This document shows, one piece after another, positions 55,736 through 64,000 of a DNA stretch of 64,000 nucleotides; position 1 is the first letter of the stretch; every line of letters begins with the position of its first letter. The stretch is from Elymus sibiricus (lineage: Eukaryota > Streptophyta > Magnoliopsida > Poales > Poaceae), in assembly GCA_039707655.1 (NCBI GenBank), contig CM077668.1, positions 65,861,086 to 65,925,085 of the forward strand, read 5' to 3'. Made by a program: the position numbers and the translations under genes. The notes below the pieces were generated by a model. The model had not been told where the DNA came from, searched no databases, and was given only the letters and a program-made list of their open reading frames with translations.

Positions 55736-58700
55736 CGGGAAAACCTGCTCATGAACCTGCTGTGCAGCTATGATGAATCTATAGAAGCACCATCCATCCA
55801 TCGATCATATGCATCAGTGATTTTTCACTGTTTCCCTCTTGTATCACGCATGATCAGTAGCCAGTTCTCTGGAAAAAATTATGTACTGTCAACTTGGTAA
55901 TGTGTGTTTGTCTGAGCCCCTGAATTATGCATCTGTGTTCTTTAAAACTAAGTTTGATGCTGTAACAAATATGGCATATTAAAAAATTCGTTTGCTGCTG
56001 CTGACATAAATCCATTAGAACCGCTTGTATATCTAGTTTTCTATTGGTTTTTCGCAGGGATTTTCCTATTATCACACATATTTTTTCCTTACCGCAAAAA
56101 AAACTCAAGGAACAGTCCTGCACCGACAACACAGTGTCCACGCGGCACTTGGTTTGGGTCATGCGCGCGGATGCAACACTTTGCGCATGTAGTCTGAGCC
56201 CCTGAATTTTGAATCATGAGCGAGGCCGATCCCACCACCATATCTACCCCTGCTTGCAGTAAGCAAGGCTTCCCATCGTGTGACGGTCACGGCGGACGTA
56301 AACAGCACCAACGGCTCTTAGTTAAACGGTGACGTTCGGACACAAATGCCCGTCTAAGATCACCTCCGTTATGTACGTACGCTAGTTCATACCTCCCTAC
56401 ATGTACCACCGACAAACATATAATAATGCGTACAGCCCCCACCACAATAGCAGATTCGATGGTTGGCGATACCAGGAGCGCGCGCGCTCGAGCGCGCCTA
56501 CCAATTTTCGAGCACATATAGCTTAATTAATGCACAGTACCTAGCATGTGCACGCACGTCTAGCCGGGTAGCCTCACGTACGTACGAGCCTGGTATAGAG
56601 CTAAAAAAATAATCGAGCCTTCTCTCTGGAGGGAAAGCCTCGGCGAACTGTCGCGTACTTGGCGACATGGAAAAACAGATGATCAGAGGAAAGATTTTTG
56701 CGGTGCGTGACCTTGCACCTTTTTGTTTATTTTCTCTAATATATAAAAGGGATACAGGGACGCCACGTCCAACACGTTACCGACTCGGCAACTAACACGA
56801 CGCGACCGTGACTCGGTACAAGCACCTCGTCCGGTTTTACTCACGTGAAATCTTTCCTAAATAGAATCTGAACAATCGTAAGACGAAACCACCTACGACT
56901 CTTGACCTACTACGACTACAACCTGGTTAACTACAACAAATCTGCAACCTGATGTAAGCTACATTGAGGCCAACACGTTTATTGAGCCACCACCTCAAAA
57001 AGAAAAGGAGAATCGGCTGATGCTTCACGGGTCCAAGAAATGTGCGCTCTTGATCCATGGTTACGCTTATATGAAAAAAATTGATGTTTGCTGAATTTGG
57101 CATATGTCTTCACCCTGATATGAATCTTTGAATTTGTATTTGCATCTTGTATGGAATGGCATGATTTTCCTTCATTTCTAAACAAGGAACAATATATATC
57201 TATGCAATCAGCCGTTAAGTCACATCCAACCCCAGTGACCATGGCTGACACATAGAGAAACACCATCAAGCCGAGCACCGCTCCTCATCGCTGAGCTTCA
57301 CATGGCCGCCCATCAGGCGCTTTATGATTATACTTACACTAGAACCTTCATCCAAAAATTCAAATTCAAATTTTCAATTGATACATGATTATGGCAACAG
57401 GAAGTTTGTTCTGCTTCTTTGAGGTGCTCCAAGGGAAGTGTAATCTGCTCGCCTTGTCGTGACAAGCTCCTGAAAAACGAGCCGCTGATTTGCAGCCCTT
57501 AGTAATAAAATATGTGTTATATGCCACAAAATAAGTAAATATATATTTAAAAACTTCATTCGAATATGAATCTAGTGATATGTTTTTTGGTGGCATGTAA
57601 CACCTAAAACCCACGTTCATCCTCGAAATCTGGTAAGAGCAGTATATCATATGGATGGGTGCCGCAACATGTCACTTTATGTTCTATAGTAGCACCTAAT
57701 TAAAGTTAGTTGAGGAGGGAACATCACAAGCGGACGCAATATGCAGTTGTTCTTTTTCTTTCGCTCCTAAAGAACTGTGCCGTTTGATCACATCACTGTA
57801 TGGTCCAAACTCCGCTATTCAAACTTATTTGCTGCCATGCACCTAGCCGGACACGACACATGAGCCCTTGCAACCCAAACTTCGACTAGGACTAATTTTG
57901 AGGTGCGTACCAAGTGCACAGGCAACTCGAGGTAGTATTAGGTACGATGTTATACCATGCCACGAACTCTTAGGTATGATAAACCTTTTGAAAAACGAAA
58001 AAGCAAATCCATCGACAGGTATACTCTTTGTTTAGATTTGTATTTGATAGTATGATTATATCTTTTCAGTTTATCAATATGTGATTGAAATTCGTATTCG
58101 CTTGATTTGTGATGTGGTAACACAAATTAATTGTAGAAAATTAACGATTTTTATACTGCAGTACCACTACTATCCTATCCGTGTTTTTAAAATTCCGCAA
58201 ATTATAGAGGCCCTTAAAAGGGATATGGGCGGTAATTCTCTGCTGCCGCCGCATGCTAGAATGATGCGCGGAATCCCAGCCAGCACAGTAGATGACACAT
58301 CACCTCCATCCCCTAAAACGTCACCCCATGAAGTTGTTGAGATCTGATTTTCGTGTCTGGATTAACTTTGAGGAAACCACTACGCATGATGCCATCTTAC
58401 CAAGACTCATCACACCGCATGCATGGGTGCAACCGCGGCGCCAATCAAACGGCACAGAGCCCCGTTGCAAACTAAGTTTAATGTCCACACAATTCACGTG
58501 TTATAAAACAATTAACATACACTGCTTGTGTTAGCTTACTAATTGAAGGTGCTTAGCTAGAAATCCCCAATTATTTGGAGCACTACACAACCTATATATG
58601 CTGATTGGACATATATATACCCTCCCCTGTACAACCAACTCCATTTCCCAAAAAAATCCTATCAACTCCACCCAAACAACTAAAAAACAAACTCCGCCCA

Positions 58701-59019
58701 TAAAAGAACCCTCAACTACTCATCTAAGGCATCAAACAATATATCATGCGCCTTCTTTTATGAATTATAAATTGCTTTATATATTTTTTTAAAGTCATGG
58801 ATTTAGATGTTTTAGCAAATCTCACTTAGGTTATTCTTATGAAATCCGCAAAAGTATCTGTTGATTATTCTTGGTCAGAAATAATCAATTTAAGGTTCTT
58901 CAGGTTTATCGAGAAAACATATTATTATCAATAGGTACTTTGGGTAAATACAGTATGGGAATACTATTTTACGTTGGATCTAGTGATATTGATTTGATAC
59001 CGTGCATGTTGATATTTTT
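55736..59019. other. Intergenic DNA between the FAR1-like pseudogene and the P450 gene
   Basis: About 3.3 kb without a supported gene. Noted: a 16-bp direct repeat TCTGAGCCCCTGAATT at 55911-55926 and 56193-56208, and a 16-bp palindrome centred on TCGA (56482-56497). The rest is AT-rich and low-copy in appearance. Confidence 0.5.
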
Positions 59020-59387
59020 CTCGAGTGTACTACACCCGAGTTTGCCAAAATTTTGAAAAAACGTTATCAAACGACATCCAAAAAAATCTGAAATTTTGCA
59101 ACATCAAACTCTATCAAATGTTTGAGGTTCTTGCAAAATTTCAGCCAAAAATAACATCCGAGGAGCTCTCACCGAAAAAAACAAAATCACTGCTGAAAGT
59201 TTTGTGTACTTTTTGAACAGAGATTTTGTTATTTTTGGTGAGAGCTCCTCAGATGCTATTTTTGTATGAAATTTTGCAAGAGGATCAAACATTTGATACA
59301 GTTTAATGTCACAAAATTTCAGAATTTTTGGAAGTTTTTGATAAAGTTTTTTCAACTTTTTGATAACTCAGGTGTAGTACACCCGAG
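59020..59387. repeat. Foldback repeat (MITE-like), 368 bp
   Basis: Both ends carry a near-palindrome, CTCGAGTGTACTACACCCGA (59020) and CTCAGGTGTAGTACACCCGA (59367), and the two halves are complementary over most of their length (GAGGAGCTCTCACC at 59160 against GGTGAGAGCTCCTC at 59237; GCAAAATTTCAG against CTGAAATTTTGC). No TSD is certain and no superfamily is assigned. It lies about 340 bp upstream of the P450 start. Confidence 0.75.
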
Positions 59388-59631
59388 AGTAGAAAATCCA
59401 CTCTCATAATCAAACTTAAAAATCAAGTAAGCCTTGTAAACCCATCCAGAGGGAGTATTAACTATTTGATGCGAAAATAGAAACGCTATTGATAGTTCAC
59501 ATGTGATGCGTGGAGCGTGCAAGTGGAAGAAAAAAAAAATAGTCGGCCCGTTTGCAGTTTGCATCATTCTGCCTAGTTCACTGATTGCAATTTTTGTTGC
59601 TATCATGCGGTGTGACGCTACTGTTTCTCAA

Positions 59632-59643
59632 CTATATATAAAG
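59632..59643 (+). promoter_or_regulatory. TATA box of the P450 gene
   Basis: CTATATATAAAG, about 85 bp upstream of the ATG at 59726, a usual plant distance. It puts the transcription start near 59665. Confidence 0.75.
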
Positions 59644-59725
59644 GCCCCCATGGATCCACACGGATAACAGCGGAGTTTCTTCTTTGAGGGCAGTGATCGT
59701 GCTCGATCGTTCGTGACGATTATCG

Positions 59726-61564
59726 ATGGCGACCTCTGCAAAGATCGCCATGGAGCTCCTCGGGGATCCACTGATCTGGCTGTTCCTCGCATCGTTGGCC
59801 TTCGTCGCCATGCAGAGGCGGCGGCTGGGCAGCGCACCGTTTCCTCCGGGCCCGAAGTCGCTGCCGGTCATCGGCAACATGACGTTGGTGGACCAGCTGA
59901 CCCACCGCGGCCTAGCTGCGTTAGCGAAGCAGTTCGGCGGGCTGCTGCACCTTCGCTTCGGCTGGCTCCACGTCTTCGCGGTGTCGACGCCCGAGTACGC
60001 GCGCGAGGTGCTGCACGCGCAGGACGGCGCCTTCTCGAACCGTCCGGCGACCATCGCCGTCGTCTACCTCACCTACGGCCGCTCCGACATGGCGTTCGCG
60101 CACAACGGCGCCTACTGGCGCCAGATGCGCAAGCTCTGCGTCACCAAGATCTTCAGCCGCCGACGCGCCGAGACGTGGCTGGCCGTGCGCGAAGGGTACG
60201 GGGCGCTGGCCCGCGCAGTCGGCAGGCGCAGCGGCGAGGCCGTCAACCTCGGCGAGCTCATCTTCAACCTCACCGTCAGCGTCATCTTCCGCGCCGCCTT
60301 CAGCACCCGCGACGAGGACGGGCTCATCGAGTTCATCGCCATCCTCCAGGAGTTCTCCAGGCTCCTAGGACTGTTCCACATCGGAGACTTCTTCCCGTGG
60401 CTCGGCTGGGTGGGCCGTCATGGCTTCAACCGCCGCCTAAGCACGGCGCGCGGCGCCCTCGACAGGTTTATCGACCAGATCGTCGATGAGCACATGAGGA
60501 GGGGAAAGAACGCCGCAGACCCCGACGCCGACTTGGTAGATGGCCTGCTTGCGTTCCTCGCTGACGCAAACCCAGTTAGCGGGAAGCGCAGAGAGGACGC
60601 TCTCCGCTTCACGCGAGATAACGTCAAGGCCATGATCATGGTACGTAACCATTTTACTAGAGTCTTAATTTGCTGTACGTATTTACCGGTATACTCCCTC
60701 TGTTTACACATCTCTTGACCTTCATTTTGTACAGTTTTTTTTAGTACAATTTTTAAGATAGCGTCTATATATCCATAATATAAAGTGATAAAAAGAAATT
60801 CCACAAAGAAGCATGCATGTTTTCTCAGTTTATCATTCTACTGGTATATGAGTTCCAGTAATAAGAAAATAAAATATTTTTGCTACTATATATGATATGT
60901 GGTGACGTGGCTATCTTGGTACGGCGTATAGGACATGTTGTTCGGTGGACCGGAGACGGTGGGGTCTACCACCGAGTGGGCTATGGCGGAGATGATGCGT
61001 AGCCCAGACGAGCTCATGCGGCTGCAGCGGGAGCTCGCCAATGTGGTGGGGCTCGACCGGACTGTGGAAGAATCCGACCTCGACAAGCTCCCTTTCCTCA
61101 GGTGCGTCGTGAAGGAGGCGCTTCGCATGCACCCGCCCATCCCGGTGCTCCTCCACGAGGCCGCCAAGGACTGTGTCGTTGGCGGCTACTCCGTACCGAG
61201 AGGCTCCCGCGTGTTGGTCAATGCGTGGGCAATCAACCGCGACCCCGGGGCCTGGAAGGATGGCGATACGTTTCGACCAGCGCGGTTCATGCCCGGCGAG
61301 GGCGAGGCCGCCGGCCTAGACCTCAAGGGCAGCTGCTACGAGTTCTTGCCTTTCGGGTCTGGCAGGCGCTCATGCCCCGCGCAGGGGCTCGGCCAACATG
61401 CGGTAGAGTTCGCCGTCGCGCAGCTCGCGCATGGGTTCAACTGGGAGCTGCCCGACGGCATGAAGCCAGCAGAGCTTGACATGGGCGACATCTTTGGCCT
61501 CACTGCGTCACGCTCCACGCGGCTCTACGCCGTGCCCACGCCCCGCCTCACCTGCCCCATGTAA
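59726..61564 (+). CDS. Cytochrome P450, CYP84A type (ferulate/coniferaldehyde 5-hydroxylase-like)
   Basis: Two exons, 59726-60640 and 60932-61564, GT-AG intron in phase 0, 515 aa. N-terminal membrane anchor about 15-29, hinge PPGP 40-43, I-helix FGGPETV 309-315, KEALR (ExxR) 366-370, FRPARF 419-424, heme loop FGSGRRSCPA 446-455 with Cys453. The C-terminal third (LPDGMKPAELDMGDIFGLTA, then STRLYAVPTPRL) is the hallmark of CYP84A, the ER enzyme that 5-hydroxylates coniferyl aldehyde/alcohol toward syringyl lignin with NADPH-P450 reductase. Odd: Ala in place of the usual Gly after CP, followed by Gln-Gly rather than the common Met-x-Leu, and Pro in GGPET where Thr is usual. It may be a diverged paralog with altered substrate. 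The frame is intact and GC-rich like grass genes. Confidence 0.88.
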
Positions 61565-61625
61565 TGTGAGTAATTATTGCACAAGGCTTCAGTGCCCACA
61601 GAGATGTAACAGTATATTACCTGGT

Positions 61626-61631
61626 AATAAA
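61626..61631 (+). terminator. Polyadenylation signal AATAAA of the P450 gene
   Basis: AATAAA 62 bp after the stop codon, followed by a T-rich tract. Confidence 0.6.
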
Positions 61632-62696
61632 GGTTGGCCTGTTTTCATGTTTTTTTATATGTGACATGTATAACAGATCATTGTCATTGTGGACCGTTAT
61701 CGGAGTTTTGTTGAAGTAAAACTTGAACTTGAGTGGAAAAGCATGGGCTCTACATAAGAGTTATGCTACACGCACGGGGGTCTTTCTTTACGGAGATTAG
61801 TTACTGAACTGGGTGGAGGCCTATGGTTCCCAGAAATCTTTAAGAGAGATTCAAGAGAATCATATTTGGTCTTACAAATGCTGATCTTCTTGTTTGTAAT
61901 TTTGTAATGCTTGGCCTAAGAAAAATTGTAATGTTTGACTTGGAAAAAATATATATAATCTTTACGTTTGAAAACAAAGCGATCTCATTTAGCATGTATT
62001 GAAGTGACATTGCGCACAAGTATACGACTGACTGAAGATGGGTATATGATATGGAGGTAGTTCAAGTCGGCCCAGAAACTGTCTGTGAAATGCCTAAAAT
62101 AACAGATATCACATGGAAGGTTTCAAAGTCTGCCGGGTGGAATAAACGATTTCCAAAACAATTATTTATTTTTCTCCTGCTGTAACTGTTTTGTATACAA
62201 CTCATAAAAGCAGTTATTTGTTCTGTCTTCTCTTCATTTTCCTACAATTTTTAAAAAAAAGTATGCTTGTATTCAAATCACGAAATAATAGAAAGCCTCT
62301 AGCACGTACAAGCACACCTTAACACACGCACAATGAACCAAAATAACAAAGAGAACCCTAAAACAACTAGTAAAACACGAAGATCTCTGTAGATCTGTGT
62401 CATCATTCCTAAACCTTGCGAGAAGACCCCTGCAATATAAGAATTTGCAATCAGACCTAAGCAGGTTATCATTTTCAACCATGGCATAATCGCTGCCACG
62501 CAGCCCCCATTTTTCGCTCCGGTGCCGAAAAGAAAAGCGCATGTGGATCCAACCATCCAACCTGCACCAGCCTTTGCCATCTGCGGCTTGGAGTACCGCT
62601 ATATGTTCCCCTTATAGATGAAAGAGGACTAGGATCCTGTTCTGGCATCGCAGCCGAGCCAACCGTCCGGTCAAAGCAGGACATCCCTCCAGCAGC
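61632..62696. other. Intergenic DNA between the P450 gene and element F
   Basis: No supported gene. The stretch 62280-62690 gives overlapping minus-strand frames (for example MAKAGAGWMVGSTCAFLFGT) that I cannot assign; it may be a remnant of a non-LTR element. Confidence 0.4.
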
Positions 62697-62719
62697 CACT
62701 ACTAGGGAAAACCTTATAG

Positions 62720-63060
62720 GTAAATGCTTAGCAGTAGCGATGGGTTAGTGCACCCCGCTACTGCTAGTAACACAGCGCTCCAGGTACAGTTTAGTAGTAG
62801 CGCGGGTGATCAAACCCAACGCTACTAATAAGTGGGCCCCACGGTTCCCCCCCGAGTCGACCATATTAGCAGTGCTGGGTATATACCCCGTGCTACAACT
62901 AACCTTGTAGCGGTTGCGCGGGGTCCATAGCTAGCGCTGCCACTACACTTACACGGGGCCAGCTGGTGGGCCCCATTTAGCAGCGGCGCTGGTTATATGG
63001 CCCGCGCTACAGCTACTGCACCTAGCAGTAGCGTGGGCTCGTTCCACGCGCTGCAGCTAA
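62720..63060 (+). repeat. Subterminal repeats of element F
   Basis: Repeated TAGCAGTAGCG and CGCGCTACAGCTA variants in both orientations. This is a different motif from elements A/D, B and E, so this is a separate CACTA family. Confidence 0.85.
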
Positions 63061-63772
63061 GCTCGCCAGCCAAAATATCTTCCACCTTTCCCCCCTCCCT
63101 CTTCCTCCCCCCTTCCTTCTCCTCCCTCTTCCACTTGCTTTTTTCCTTCTTCCTTCAATTCTCCCCCCTCCTCTCCCCTTTGCCCCAACACCATCTCCAT
63201 TAATGCCCCCCTTCCTCACTTTCTCTCCCTTCTTCCATATATCTCTTGCCTCCTCCACTCCTAGCTTAATTTGTCTCACTAGCTAGCTCTCTCTCCCTCT
63301 CCACTAGTTAGAGCTATCTACCTCACTATCTAGATCTACTCATTTAATAAAGTAAGCTATCTACCTCCACTCATTAATGAAGAAGGAGAATTAAATATCT
63401 ATGTCCACTTTCGATCCCTAGCTAGCGACACCGGCCTCATCACCGTGCTCGATCTCTCTCGAGATAGGTGAGTAAAAAGAAGTGTTGTGCAAGAATGGAA
63501 ATGTGTGTATGCGTGTGTGCGCGTGCGCGCGATTTGACCGAATTGTGCGTGGCATGAGTTGCGTATATGTATTTGCCGAAATGTGCATGACATGAGTTGC
63601 CTATGTTTTGCCGAAATGTTGATTTATTTCCGTTTTGGCGAATTTCGTTCAAACTCGATATGTCCTAGCTATATATTTTTAGGGAAGGTCATGCCAAATT
63701 TTTGTATGACTTTGATGCATGCATGTATGCATGTGTGGTTATAATTCTTTTGCTTATACCGCGCAGGCGATC
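63061..63772 (+). other. 5' untranslated region and intron of the element F transposase gene
   Basis: CT-rich leader with a CATATATCTC TATA-like site (63236-63245), then AT-rich DNA with TGTGTGCGCGTGCGCGCG (63510) and ATGCATGCATG (63715) short repeats. It ends in the acceptor CGCAG at 63766. Confidence 0.5.
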
Positions 63773-64000
63773 ATGAAGGTCAGTGGAAGGATGGTGGATA
63801 GATACTTGCGATCCACGGTGGACGACATGTATGAAAATAACCGGAAGGCGATTTTATGTCTGTGTCGAAGATGCAAAGAAGGAGTCTGGCTCGACCCCTT
63901 TAAGGATGGCCGTTTGAAGGCGCACCTACTCATGAAAGGTTTCATGGATGGCTATACTCAATGGATAAGTGAAGATGATGATGAGGACGTCGACAGGGCA
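63773..64000 (+). CDS. TNP2-type transposase of element F, N-terminus
   Basis: ATG at 63773, seven bases after a splice acceptor, opens 76 codons to the window end. It shows a transposase-associated domain: VSGRMVDRYLRSTVDDMYEN, CLCRRCKEG as the metal-binding Cys pair, HLLMKGFMDGYTQW as the conserved HLL-GF-Y-W pattern, then an acidic run (EDDDEDVD). The same domain is at 47345-47139 in element D. The rest of the gene is outside the window. Confidence 0.85.
   Translation, partial: MKVSGRMVDRYLRSTVDDMYENNRKAILCLCRRCKEGVWLDPFKDGRLKAHLLMKGFMDGYTQWISEDDDEDVDRA

Larger units (their letters stand above)
62697..64000 (+). mobile_element. CACTA element F, 5' end (continues beyond window)
   Basis: TIR CACTACTAGGGAAAACCTTA at 62697, followed by subterminal repeats of AGCAGTAGCG / CGCTACTGCT type (62720-63060), a CT-rich leader (63075-63300), an intron and the first coding exon of TNP2. 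The right end and the TSD are not visible (left flanking triplet AGC). Confidence 0.9.

Noticed and set aside
59650..59667. Short upstream ORF before the P450 start
   Set aside because: The predicted transcription start about 30 bp after the TATA box lies at or beyond its ATG, so it is probably not in the mRNA.
60688..60712. Stowaway-like start TACTCCCTCTGTTTAC in the P450 intron
   Set aside because: No matching inverted end found before the exon; at most a remnant.
62299..62699. Minus-strand hydrophobic ORF near element F
   Set aside because: Two overlapping frames compete, there is no recognised family, and no promoter or splice support was seen.

Overview
The window is plant nuclear DNA, most probably from a Triticeae grass (wheat, Aegilops, barley or rye). 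The signs are deep nesting of CACTA, Gypsy, Copia and hAT elements, a Stowaway MITE with the CTCCCTCCGTCC terminus, GT-AG introns with AT-rich sequence, and one GC-rich host gene of grass type. I saw no bacterial, organellar, rRNA or tRNA gene and no CRISPR array. About 90% of the window is transposable element.

Layout. 1-9221 is the 3' part of CACTA element A (+): the end of its TNP2 transposase, a candidate antisense Pol III RNA unit, and an apparently intact second gene fusing a TNPA-like part to a ULP1-type protease. Element A sits in the left LTR of a Gypsy element (9222-22955, minus). The Gypsy sits in CACTA element E (right end 22956-24634), and E sits in the RNase H region of a Copia element (minus, 24635-50164). 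The same Copia was also hit by a hAT element (25642-33677, TSD CCTAGAAG) that itself carries CACTA element B (26766-32459, TSD AAT), by the small CACTA element C (35091-36212, TSD TGA), and by the full-length CACTA element D (36340-48888, TSD TAG). Removing the insertions restores the Copia order LTR, gag, protease, integrase, RT, RNase H.

50165-55750 is a broken FAR1/MULE-type gene with a probable non-LTR insertion (15-bp TSD) in an intron. 55750-59640 is low-copy-looking intergenic DNA with a foldback repeat. 59726-61564 is the one convincing intact host gene, a two-exon cytochrome P450 of the CYP84A (ferulate/coniferaldehyde 5-hydroxylase) type. 62697-64000 is the start of CACTA element F, with the first coding exon of its TNP2.

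How the parts work together. In the CACTA elements TNP2 is the catalytic transposase, and the second gene probably supplies the DNA-binding and regulatory partner. The inverted TTTAGTCCCGGTT-type repeats at the element ends recur just upstream of the second gene, which suggests autoregulation. The most interesting find is a conserved unit in A and D between TNP2 and the second gene: a USE plus TATA pair with the exact 24-nt spacing of plant Pol III snRNA promoters, a hairpin-containing body of about 150-180 nt and a T-run terminator. It points back toward TNP2 in both elements.
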